From NCBI RefSeq assembly GCF_015627105.1, contig NZ_VTDM01000018.1, positions 1-64,000 of the forward strand: a DNA stretch of 64,000 nt, read 5' to 3'. This stretch comes from Acinetobacter baretiae. Its GTDB lineage: Bacteria > Pseudomonadota > Gammaproteobacteria > Pseudomonadales > Moraxellaceae. Shown piece by piece: positions 36,624 to 44,863 of this stretch. Within the stretch, counting starts at the first letter, position 1. Every line of letters starts with the position of its first letter. The position numbers and the translations under genes are program-made. The notes beneath the pieces are model-generated. The model searched no databases and was not told the origin of the DNA. It saw only the letters and a list, made by a program, of their open reading frames with translations.

Positions 36624-37994
36624 TTATGCTGTAATTAATGCAGTCACTTCTTCAACATACGATTGTAATGATCGACCCGCTGCACCAGCACGTACTTCAA
36701 TATTTAAACGTAATAGAGGCTCGGTGTTTGATGCACGAATATTTAAACGCCATGTACCAAAATCTAAACTCACGCCATCTGTTTGATCTATGCTTGGTTG
36801 AGCAACCGAGTAATGATCAAAAATACGTTGAATGACTGTTTTAGTATCAGAAACTTTAAAGTTAATTTCACCACTACATGGGAATTTAGCAATCATGTTT
36901 TCAACCAACGATGACAACGATTGTTGCGTTTCAGACAGCAATGCAGACACTAAAAGCCATGGGATCATGCCACTGTCACAGTAAGCAAAATCGCGGAAAT
37001 AATGATGAGCGCTCATCTCTCCGCCATATACTGCATTTTCTTCGCGCATGATTTGTTTAATAAATGCATGTCCCGATTTAGACTGTACAGCTGTCCCTTG
37101 ATATTTTTCAACAATATCTAAGGTGTTCCATACTAAACGTGGATCATGCACAATTTTTTCACCACTTTTTTGAAGTAAAAATGCTTGTGCTAACAGACCT
37201 ACAATATAGTAGCCTTCAATAAATTGCCCTTTTTCATCGAACAAGAAACAGCGGTCAAAATCGCCATCCCATGCAATCCCCATATCTGCTTTATGTTCAA
37301 GTACGGCTTCAGAGGTACTGGCACGATTTTCGACTAATAATGGGTTAGGAATACCGTTTGGAAAAGTACCATCTGCTTCATGATGGATTTTCACAAATTC
37401 AATTGGAATATTTTTTTCTTTAAATTGTGCTTCTAACGCATCAATCACATGTCCTGCTGCACCATTACCTGCATTCACCACTAATTTTAATGGGCGAATT
37501 TTTTCAGGTTGAATATAAGTGAGCAAATGTTCAACAAATTCAGGCAAAATATTGTAATGAGTGGTTGTGCCTTTAGTGGTCACATCTTCAAATTGATTGG
37601 TTTCAGCCAAGGCTTGAATTTCTTTTAGGCCAGTATCTGCACTAATTGGTCGAGAGTTTTCTCGTACCAATTTCATACCGTTGTAATCCATTGGATTATG
37701 GCTTGCAGTAACTTCAATACCACCTTGTACGTCTAGGTGAAAAGCACCGAAGTATACTTCTTCTGTACCTGTCATGCCTAAATCGAGTACATTCACCCCA
37801 GCATCATTGAGTCCTTGAATCGTTGCTTGCTTTAAGCTCTCACTACTTAGGCGGACATCACAGCCCACAACAATTTGTGTTGGTTTATAAATTTGACCAT
37901 AAGCGCGGCCCACTTTATATGCAATTTCTTCGTTTAGTTCAGTTTCTAGTTTGCCTCGAATATCATAGGCTTTAAAACAAGTCAGTGTTGTCAT
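36624..37994 (-). CDS. pgm: phosphomannomutase/phosphoglucomutase
   Basis: This 456-residue alpha-D-phosphohexomutase interconverts hexose 6- and 1-phosphates and so supplies glucose 1-phosphate to GalU. The phosphoserine loop is [12 protein letters not shown] (near residue 97), the metal-binding loop is DGDFDRCF (near residue 240), the sugar loop [13 protein letters not shown], and the phosphate-binding [14 protein letters not shown] is at the C-terminus. It faces the rest of the cluster. Convergent pgm is the usual last gene of the Acinetobacter K locus. Confidence 0.95.
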   Translation of the reverse strand: MTTLTCFKAYDIRGKLETELNEEIAYKVGRAYGQIYKPTQIVVGCDVRLSSESLKQATIQGLNDAGVNVLDLGMTGTEEVYFGAFHLDVQGGIEVTASHNPMDYNGMKLVRENSRPISADTGLKEIQALAETNQFEDVTTKGTTTHYNILPEFVEHLLTYIQPEKIRPLKLVVNAGNGAAGHVIDALEAQFKEKNIPIEFVKIHHEADGTFPNGIPNPLLVENRASTSEAVLEHKADMGIAWDGDFDRCFLFDEKGQFIEGYYIVGLLAQAFLLQKSGEKIVHDPRLVWNTLDIVEKYQGTAVQSKSGHAFIKQIMREENAVYGGEMSAHHYFRDFAYCDSGMIPWLLVSALLSETQQSLSSLVENMIAKFPCSGEINFKVSDTKTVIQRIFDHYSVAQPSIDQTDGVSLDFGTWRLNIRASNTEPLLRLNIEVRAGAAGRSLQSYVEEVTALITA

Positions 37995-38476
37995 AGCTTT
38001 TTCTGTTGTTTCTAATGTTTACAAGAGTTTTGATTATAACGAGCATTTGGTCACTTGTAAGCATAAAAAACCTGCACTTTATAAAAGATCAACACAATAT
38101 AGTGGCTTAAACTTTGCGTATCATTTTTGAGTTGGTGAGCTTGTACGGTATGTTTTTTTCGATATAAGACTTAGGTATAATTTATTCATATTTTAAATTT
38201 CATTTAAAGTGTAAAGTTAAGTAAAATTATAAAAAATATATTGATATAAATAAGTATTTGATTAATAAAGATAATAAAATATTTTTTGTGATTCAAGATT
38301 TTAACTGTGTAATTTTTTGTTGACCTAACCATAGCCCATGAGTACATTAACCCCGTCTTGAGGGAGCATGTCAGAAGTGTCATTGTGAAGTGATATGCTT
38401 AGTCTTTCCATTTCTGATAGATGTTGTGTTTTAAGACACAGCAAAGATCAGGCAAAGTAAATAGGGTTTTTAACCT
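37995..38476. other. intergenic region between pgm and gltP
   Basis: This 482-base AT-rich gap holds divergent promoters for pgm and the symporter. TTGTTGACC near 38320 could contain a -35 element. A short inverted repeat TGTGT...ACACA lies about 50 bases before gltP. No credible small gene or structured RNA was recognised. In well-known K loci lldP lies on this side, but no trace of it is seen. Confidence 0.4.
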
Positions 38477-39763
38477 ATGAAAAAAATAAAGATTAGTTTG
38501 GCGTGGCAAATTTTAATCGCATTGGTTTTAGGGGTCATTGTTGGTGCTATTTTGCATGAACAACCTGAAGTTAAAGATTATATTGTAACCAACTTTTTAA
38601 AGCCAGCAGGTCAGATTTTTATTAGTCTGATTAAAATGATTGTAGTACCAATTGTTATTTCTACACTTATCTTAGGCATTGCTGGGGTTGGGGATTCGAA
38701 AAAACTAGGAACATTGGGTTTAAAGACCATTATTTATTTTGAAGTAATCACAACTGTTGCGATTATTTTGGGAATCTTCCTTGCAAACACTTTCCAGCCT
38801 GGTGCTGGTGTAGATATGTCTTTGTTGCATAAAGTAGATATTTCGCAATACGAACATACGACTGAGCAAGTTCAATCAGGTACACATAGCTTTGTTCAAA
38901 CCATTTTATCACTCATTCCTTCAAATATTTTTAGTGCAATGGCAAATGCCCAAATGCTACCGATTATTTTCTTTTCGGTTATTTTTGGTGTAGGTCTGTC
39001 TGCATTGCCAAATGAAACAAAGCAACCTTTGTTAGATGTGATGAAGTCAGTTTCTGAAGCAATGTTCCGAGTAACACATATTGTGATGATGTATGCACCT
39101 ATTGGTGTATTTGCATTAATTGCAGTGACCGTAGCAAGCTTTGGGTTCTCATCATTAATACCATTAGCAAAACTGGTTATTTTGGTGTATTCGGCAATTT
39201 TAATTTTTGGTTTAGTCATTCTTGGTCTTGTTGCCAAATTCTGTGGCCTTAATATTTTTACGATTATTAAAATCTTAAAAGACGAACTGATTTTAGCATT
39301 CTCAACGGCAAGTTCAGAAACAGTATTGCCACGTATTATGCAAAAAATGGAAGCATATGGTGCACCAAAGGCCATTTCTAGTTTTGTTGTACCTACAGGT
39401 TATTCATTTAACTTAGATGGCTCTACATTATATCAAAGTATTGCGGCAATCTTTATTGCGCAACTTTATGGTATTGATTTGTCTTTAACACAAGAAATTG
39501 TGTTGGTATTAACCCTTATGGTGACTTCTAAAGGCATTGCAGGCGTACCGGGGGTATCTTTTGTGGTATTACTTGCAACGTTAGGTTCAGTTGGTATTCC
39601 ATTAGAAGGCTTAGCATTTATTGCAGGTGTTGACCGTATTTTAGATATGGCACGTACCGCATTAAATGTGATTGGTAATGCATTGGCAGTGCTTGTGATT
39701 AGTAAGTGGGAAAAACAGTTTGATACTGAAAAAGCCAAAGCATATGAGTTGTCTTTAAAATAA
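38477..39763 (+). CDS. gltP: proton/glutamate-aspartate symporter (DAACS family)
   Basis: This 428-residue inner-membrane carrier of the dicarboxylate/amino acid:cation symporter family has about eight hydrophobic segments and two re-entrant hairpins. Family motifs visible are FSTASSETVLPRIM (serine-rich hairpin), PTGYSFNLDGSTLYQ, and GVPGVSFVVLLATL. These match GltP/GltT, importing glutamate or aspartate with H+ or Na+. The coupling ion cannot be read with confidence. It takes the place next to pgm where lldP is found in many Acinetobacter. Confidence 0.88.
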   Translation: MKKIKISLAWQILIALVLGVIVGAILHEQPEVKDYIVTNFLKPAGQIFISLIKMIVVPIVISTLILGIAGVGDSKKLGTLGLKTIIYFEVITTVAIILGIFLANTFQPGAGVDMSLLHKVDISQYEHTTEQVQSGTHSFVQTILSLIPSNIFSAMANAQMLPIIFFSVIFGVGLSALPNETKQPLLDVMKSVSEAMFRVTHIVMMYAPIGVFALIAVTVASFGFSSLIPLAKLVILVYSAILIFGLVILGLVAKFCGLNIFTIIKILKDELILAFSTASSETVLPRIMQKMEAYGAPKAISSFVVPTGYSFNLDGSTLYQSIAAIFIAQLYGIDLSLTQEIVLVLTLMVTSKGIAGVPGVSFVVLLATLGSVGIPLEGLAFIAGVDRILDMARTALNVIGNALAVLVISKWEKQFDTEKAKAYELSLK

Positions 39764-39781
39764 AATTAGTATGGTAATCAT

Positions 39782-39810
39782 AAAAAACGGTTCATTATGA
39801 ACCGTTTTTT
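39782..39810. terminator. bidirectional terminator between gltP and the APC permease
   Basis: A perfect 13-bp inverted repeat (39782-39794 with 39798-39810) has a TTA loop, with A-rich and T-rich outer arms. It works for both converging genes and abuts the stop of the permease gene. Confidence 0.88.
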
Positions 39811-41145
39811 TTACTGTGATTTATTTGATTTTCGTTGATATTTAAAATAACTATAAAAGAAAATCAGTAGACCTACAGCATATAAAATCCCTGAAAGTAA
39901 GAGAAGAGATAAGCCTGCGGCATACACCAACCAAGCAGCATACAGTGTTGCGATAGATGCAATACAGATATGTTTACTTTGACCAAGTTTGAGCGAAGTT
40001 TTAAGGTAAAAGGCAGAAACTAAAAAGTAAGGTAATAAAATCATCACAGATGAAATGAGGAGCAAATTGTTGTAGTTTTTATCAAAAAAACAAACCGCAA
40101 TTAAAGAAACCTGAACCACAATAGAGGTGAGCCATAGTGAAGCAATCGGCACATTATTTTCATTGGTTTTTAAAAAAATGTCAGGAAAAGCACCATTTTT
40201 AGCAGCAAGAAAAGGGATTTCTGTTGCAAATAAAGTCCAACTTAAATATGAAGAAGCCACTGAAATAATAAGACCTACGGTAATAATGATTGTACCGGGT
40301 AAACCAATCAGATGCGTTAAAATGGTTGCCATAGATGGGTTATGTAAACCGGCAATATCTGCTCGACTGAGCACACCATAAGACAGTACAGTCACCATAA
40401 TATAAAAAACTAATGCGACTACAACACCTAGTACAGTGGCTTTGCCAATGTCATGACGGTTTTTAGCACGAGATGACAAAACTACAGCACCTTCCACCCC
40501 AGTAAATACCCATAGTGTGATGAGCATTAAGTCTTTAACCTGTTGCCATACAGGGACTTGTAATGACGTATCTAAAAAATTAAGTTTAAATAAGTCGAGC
40601 TTGAAGGCAATAAAGCTGAAAATAATGAATACAACCATGGGTACGATCTTGGCAATGGTGGCAACCAAATTCACAATCGCTGCTTCTTTAATGCCTTTAC
40701 TCACCAATAAGTGAATGAGCCACACAAAAATTGAAGAACCAATGATGGCATATAAGGTGTTACCTTCACCAAAGATAATCTGTTCTTTCGTGTCTACAAA
40801 CATTCCTAGTGCAGAAAATGCAATCACCACATAACCGACAATACCAATGGTTGTACACAGCCAATATCCCCAAGCTGAACAAAAACCAATCAGCTCACCA
40901 AAACCTTCACGTGCATAGTTGTAAATACCACCTTCGAGTGTTGGAAACTGACGAGATAAATAAAGCAGGGAATAGGCTAAAAATAAAATACCGACCCCTG
41001 TGATTCCCCATGCAATGATTAATGCTGAACCATTAGCAACTTGAGCCATATTTTGAGGTAGGCTAAACACACCAGAACCAACCATTGAGCTAAACACAAG
41101 GGCAGTAAGAGCGACTAAACCGATTTTACGAGAAGAAGAAGACAT
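39811..41145 (-). CDS. APC-family basic amino acid/polyamine antiporter
   Basis: This 444-residue permease has 12 or so hydrophobic segments. It opens with GLVALTALVFSSMVGSGVFSLPQN, the APC substrate-binding unwound helix (GSGVFSLP), and has VFTGVEGAVVLSSRAKN in mid-protein. This pattern belongs to the ArcD/LysI/YdgI branch that exchanges arginine, lysine or ornithine. It is a little shorter than the usual 470 or so residues at the C-terminus. The gene lies 5 bases after mmuM and is probably co-transcribed with it, hinting at amino-acid use, though the substrate is unknown. Confidence 0.82.
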   Translation of the reverse strand: MSSSSRKIGLVALTALVFSSMVGSGVFSLPQNMAQVANGSALIIAWGITGVGILFLAYSLLYLSRQFPTLEGGIYNYAREGFGELIGFCSAWGYWLCTTIGIVGYVVIAFSALGMFVDTKEQIIFGEGNTLYAIIGSSIFVWLIHLLVSKGIKEAAIVNLVATIAKIVPMVVFIIFSFIAFKLDLFKLNFLDTSLQVPVWQQVKDLMLITLWVFTGVEGAVVLSSRAKNRHDIGKATVLGVVVALVFYIMVTVLSYGVLSRADIAGLHNPSMATILTHLIGLPGTIIITVGLIISVASSYLSWTLFATEIPFLAAKNGAFPDIFLKTNENNVPIASLWLTSIVVQVSLIAVCFFDKNYNNLLLISSVMILLPYFLVSAFYLKTSLKLGQSKHICIASIATLYAAWLVYAAGLSLLLLSGILYAVGLLIFFYSYFKYQRKSNKSQ

Positions 41146-41150
41146 AGTTA

Positions 41151-42026
41151 TTATTCTTTAAGGTGGATAGACAATTGCTGTATGTGTGCTGGGCTAATAC
41201 CACAGCACCCTCCAATTAAACTTGCACCTGCTTCTTGCCATTGTTTCGCAAAATCTAAGTACATCTTTTCATCGAGGTCTTTTCGAACATCATCTAATCC
41301 ATCATTTGCTGTTGCCGTTTCATTTTGTGGTGGAAATGCATTGGCATATGCCCCAACATGCACATGAGGCAGTAATTGCTTCATTTCATGAATGGCCTGT
41401 AAAATGACTTCAGGCTGACAACAGTTAAATAAAACGGTATGTATGCCTAGTTTTTGAATGAGCTGTGCTGCTTGAGCTAAAGTTTCACCTGAGCGTAATT
41501 GACTTTGTGGTAAGTCAACATTGTCTTGTAAAGTAAATGAAACCCAATATGGTCGATCATCTTTAGGTACAAGAGCATGCACCATTTCTACTTCTTGTAG
41601 GCAAGATTGTGTTTCTGCAAGCCAGAGGTCAACATCGTGTGTTAATGTCTCAATAATAGGTAGCGCAATATCAGACACTTGATCTTGATCAAATAGGTCT
41701 GCACGGTACGAACCAAATAATGGTGGAAGACAGCCTGCAATTTTGGTTTGCTTTTTGGTGGCTTGTACTGCAAGTTTTGCTTGCTCAAGTGCGACCGCAG
41801 TCAGTTGTCTCACTTCTTTTTTAAAACGCTCTTCACCAATATGAAATGGTACAACGGCATAGTTATTTGTGGTAATGACTTCAGCACCTGCTTCAATGAA
41901 GTCAATATGAACTTGTTTCACAATGTCTGGTGCTTCCCATAAAGCAAGTGCAGACCATTCAGGTTGGCGAAATGGTGCGCCACGGCGTGCTAACTCTCGT
42001 CCAACACCACCATCTAAAATTTTCAT
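41151..42026 (-). CDS. mmuM: homocysteine S-methyltransferase family protein
   Basis: This 291-residue zinc methyltransferase has the opening LDGGVGRELARRG (family DGG), a first zinc Cys in LFNCCQPEVI, and the C-terminal pair in IGGCCGISPAHI. These enzymes transfer methyl from S-methylmethionine or SAM to homocysteine to give methionine. The ATG at 42026 has GGGG just upstream; the TTG at 42038 is less likely. It is the first gene of a pair with the APC permease, which resembles the E. coli mmuP-mmuM logic although the permease branch differs. Confidence 0.82.
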   Translation of the reverse strand: MKILDGGVGRELARRGAPFRQPEWSALALWEAPDIVKQVHIDFIEAGAEVITTNNYAVVPFHIGEERFKKEVRQLTAVALEQAKLAVQATKKQTKIAGCLPPLFGSYRADLFDQDQVSDIALPIIETLTHDVDLWLAETQSCLQEVEMVHALVPKDDRPYWVSFTLQDNVDLPQSQLRSGETLAQAAQLIQKLGIHTVLFNCCQPEVILQAIHEMKQLLPHVHVGAYANAFPPQNETATANDGLDDVRKDLDEKMYLDFAKQWQEAGASLIGGCCGISPAHIQQLSIHLKE

Positions 42027-42175
42027 TGTTTGCCCCAAGTTAAACTTTTATTTGGCAGTATACTGAAAAATGATGGTTTTTCGTTAATCAAGTTTTCAAT
42101 AAACTTATTCAAAAAAATATTAAATGAATTTTATGGATATGGATGTGGATTATTTTTATATGAACCATAAAAAAA

Positions 42176-42200
42176 GCCAAGTCATACAACTTGGCTTTTT
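42176..42200 (-). terminator. terminator after the fru operon
   Basis: The stem GCCAAGT (42176-42182) / ACTTGGC (42189-42195) has a 6-base loop and is flanked by A and T runs on the two sides. It lies just after the fruA stop and reads as a terminator on the minus strand. Confidence 0.82.
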
Positions 42201-42215
42201 TATTATCTGGTTTGG

Positions 42216-43919
42216 TTATGCTTTTTCAGCGACCAGCTCAGGTTGTTTTTGTTTGAGGAGTGCATAGGTAATACCTGTTAATACACTACCTGCACAAATG
42301 GCCAATAAATAGGCACCAGCATGGTTCATCGCATTTGGAATTAAAAGGACAAAAATACCGCCGTGTGCTGTTTTGAGCTCACAGTTTAAATACGCAACCA
42401 AAGCACCTGTCAGTAGACCACCTAAAATACAACTTGGAATCACACGTTTAGGATCTTTTGCAGCAAATGAAATTGCACCTTCAGAAACAAAACATAAACC
42501 CAATACGAAAGAGGCTTTGCCTGTATCTCGTTCTGCTTGTTCAAATTTTGCTTTTGCTAAAAATGTTGCAATTGCCATACCTAAAGGAGGGACCATGCCA
42601 CCTGCCATAGCTGCAGCAATTGGCATGTAGTGATTTGTTGTAAATAGACCAATGGCCACAGCATAAGCGGCCTTGTTAATTGGACCACCCAAATCAATAC
42701 ACATCATACCGGCAATGACCATGCCCATTAATACAGCATTGGTTGAACCCATACCCGTTAGAAACGTCTTTAGCATTTCAAAAAGGTAAGCGACAGGTGT
42801 ACCCACCACATAAACCATCAGCAACCCTGTCACTAAGCTTGCTAATAATGGAATAATCAAGATTGGTTTTAATGATTCAACACTTTGGGGGAGTTTGAGT
42901 TTTTTAGCTAAAAAGAGGGCAATGTAACCTGCGATAAAACCAGATGCTATGCCACCTAAAAATCCAGCACCCAAAGGCCCTGAGGCCAATAATCCACCAA
43001 TTAAGCCAGGTGTTAAACCTGGTCGATCTGCAATAGAGTAAGCAATATAGCCTGAAAGCATAGGTACCATTAACATCATGGCTGTTTTGCCAATCATGGC
43101 AAGATTTGCACCCAATGAGCCATCTACAGGATGTATACCAAATACTAAAGAAATGGCGAGAATCAAACCACCTGCAACCACCATGGGTAGCATGTAAGAA
43201 ATACCTGTAAGCAAGTGTTTATATAAACCAGCTTGCTCTTTTTTCTCGTCTTGGGCTTTAGTTGTAGATTGTTTACCAGAATCTAAAACGGTTGCCTCTT
43301 TCACTGCATTTTCAAAGGCTTTGTCTGTTTGTTTGAGTGCAAAGCCTGTAGCACAACGATATACACGTTTACCCACAAAGCGATCTGTATTCACTTCAAT
43401 ATCTGTGGCTAAAATAACAATATCTGCTTGAGAAATGCTTTCAGCAGTTAAGATATTTTTTGCCCCTACAGAGCCTTGAGTTTCAATTTGAATCTCATAG
43501 CCATGCTTTTTTGCACCCTGTTGCAATGCTTCAGCAGCCATAAACGTATGCGCTACGCCCGTTGGACAGGCAGTAATTGCAACAAAACGAGTTGCCCCCG
43601 TAGCTGTTGTTGCTAATTGATCTGCCGTTGTTGCTGTGCTGAGTGCATGTGCCAAAATGTCTTTTGTATTGCTTTGAGCAACATCTAGACTCACAATTGA
43701 AACGGTTTTTTGTTCAATCATTTTGGTGTTTGTCGGCTTATCACCAACAATAATGACCTGTTGTGCTGTACTGATCGCTTCATCTTCGAGCGATTGTGCA
43801 ACAGTGGCAGTGTAACCTTGTTGAGTGGCAGTTTGAGCCAGTTTACGTGTTAAAATAGATGCATTAACAGGTTTTTCTGCACTATTTGGCACAAATAGAA
43901 TATGTTTGGTCTCTTCCAT
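42216..43919 (-). CDS. fruA: fructose PTS permease EIIBC
   Basis: This inner-membrane permease imports fructose and phosphorylates it to fructose 1-phosphate. The 567-residue protein has a degenerate IIB-like domain at the N-terminus, then the active IIB domain with phospho-acceptor Cys in AITACPTGVAHTFMAAEAL, then a IIC membrane domain with about 8-10 segments (GYIAYSIADRPGLTPGLIGG). I chose ATG 43919, preceded by AGGTGA; a GTG lies nine bases upstream. It is the last gene of fruB-fruK-fruA and is followed by a terminator. Confidence 0.93.
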   Translation of the reverse strand: MEETKHILFVPNSAEKPVNASILTRKLAQTATQQGYTATVAQSLEDEAISTAQQVIIVGDKPTNTKMIEQKTVSIVSLDVAQSNTKDILAHALSTATTADQLATTATGATRFVAITACPTGVAHTFMAAEALQQGAKKHGYEIQIETQGSVGAKNILTAESISQADIVILATDIEVNTDRFVGKRVYRCATGFALKQTDKAFENAVKEATVLDSGKQSTTKAQDEKKEQAGLYKHLLTGISYMLPMVVAGGLILAISLVFGIHPVDGSLGANLAMIGKTAMMLMVPMLSGYIAYSIADRPGLTPGLIGGLLASGPLGAGFLGGIASGFIAGYIALFLAKKLKLPQSVESLKPILIIPLLASLVTGLLMVYVVGTPVAYLFEMLKTFLTGMGSTNAVLMGMVIAGMMCIDLGGPINKAAYAVAIGLFTTNHYMPIAAAMAGGMVPPLGMAIATFLAKAKFEQAERDTGKASFVLGLCFVSEGAISFAAKDPKRVIPSCILGGLLTGALVAYLNCELKTAHGGIFVLLIPNAMNHAGAYLLAICAGSVLTGITYALLKQKQPELVAEKA

Positions 43920-43928
43920 GTTATTCAC

Positions 43929-44861
43929 CTAGCTCAAAGAATCAACAGTGATTTGTTTTTTTAGATTGTCAATCGCTGATAAATCTTCTATTGCAAATCC
44001 AATTTGAGTCACTGCATTGCTACCAATTGCAGTGGCTGTTTTGAGGGTTTCCTCTGGAGAGTATTGACTTAAAAAGCCATGAATCATACCTGCAACCAAA
44101 GAATCGCCTGCACCAACAGTACTTTTTACATGTACTCTTGGCGCTTTAGCATGTAATGGATGTACAGGATGTACCCAATTCACGCCATGTTCACCCATAG
44201 AAATCACAATGTTTTCAATATCAACTTGATGATCTTGAATTAATTGTTTTTGTTGTGCAAACGTTTCGGCAGGTTGGTTATATGCCTCAGCCAATTCATC
44301 TGTATTGGGTTTAATTAGCCACGGATTCGCTCGAATGGCAGCACTTAATGCAGGGCCACTCGTATCAACTACGACTTTTTTACCTTTACTTTTAAGCCAT
44401 TCAATCAGTTCAACCAACTCAGTGGTGGTAAACCCTTGAGGCAAGCTTCCTGAAACAACCACAATTTCTACAGGATCAAGTAAGCCTTCAATCGTTGCAT
44501 GGAGCGCGTCTTTATCTTTTTGTGTGACAGCAAAACCTTTTCCATTAATATCGGTCATTCGCCCAGATTGTTCACCTACTTTAATATTTTGACGAGTCTC
44601 GCCTTGAATATAAATGAAGTGATTGTCAAAACCTTCATGCGCAAAATGTTTATCAAAAATTTGACGATTTTCTTGACCCAAAAAACCAGTAATGATTGCT
44701 TTGTGGCCAAGATCTTTGAGCACTTGTGCGACATTTAAGCCTTTGCCTGCCGCAAGGCTTTGAGCTGACTGTTGACGATTTACATGCCCAACATGAAGGG
44801 TGTCAATCTGAATCGTGACATCAATTGCAGGATTGAGTGTTACGGTTAAAACTTTTGCCAT
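43929..44861 (-). CDS. fruK: 1-phosphofructokinase
   Basis: This cytoplasmic enzyme converts fructose 1-phosphate to fructose 1,6-bisphosphate with ATP. The 310-residue PfkB-family protein has VTLNPAIDVTIQ at the start, AAGKGLNVAQVLKDLG near residue 38, VVVSGSLPQG near residue 134, and the catalytic TVGAGDSLVAGMIHG near residue 250 (Asp as base). It lies between fruB and fruA with 2- and 9-base gaps and AGGTGA ribosome sites, so the three form one operon. Confidence 0.95.
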   Translation of the reverse strand: MAKVLTVTLNPAIDVTIQIDTLHVGHVNRQQSAQSLAAGKGLNVAQVLKDLGHKAIITGFLGQENRQIFDKHFAHEGFDNHFIYIQGETRQNIKVGEQSGRMTDINGKGFAVTQKDKDALHATIEGLLDPVEIVVVSGSLPQGFTTTELVELIEWLKSKGKKVVVDTSGPALSAAIRANPWLIKPNTDELAEAYNQPAETFAQQKQLIQDHQVDIENIVISMGEHGVNWVHPVHPLHAKAPRVHVKSTVGAGDSLVAGMIHGFLSQYSPEETLKTATAIGSNAVTQIGFAIEDLSAIDNLKKQITVDSLS

Positions 44862-44863
44862 AG

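Noticed and set aside
38896-39375. 159-codon frame antisense to gltP
   Set aside because: It lies inside the symporter and has the codon-shadow composition; no independent support.
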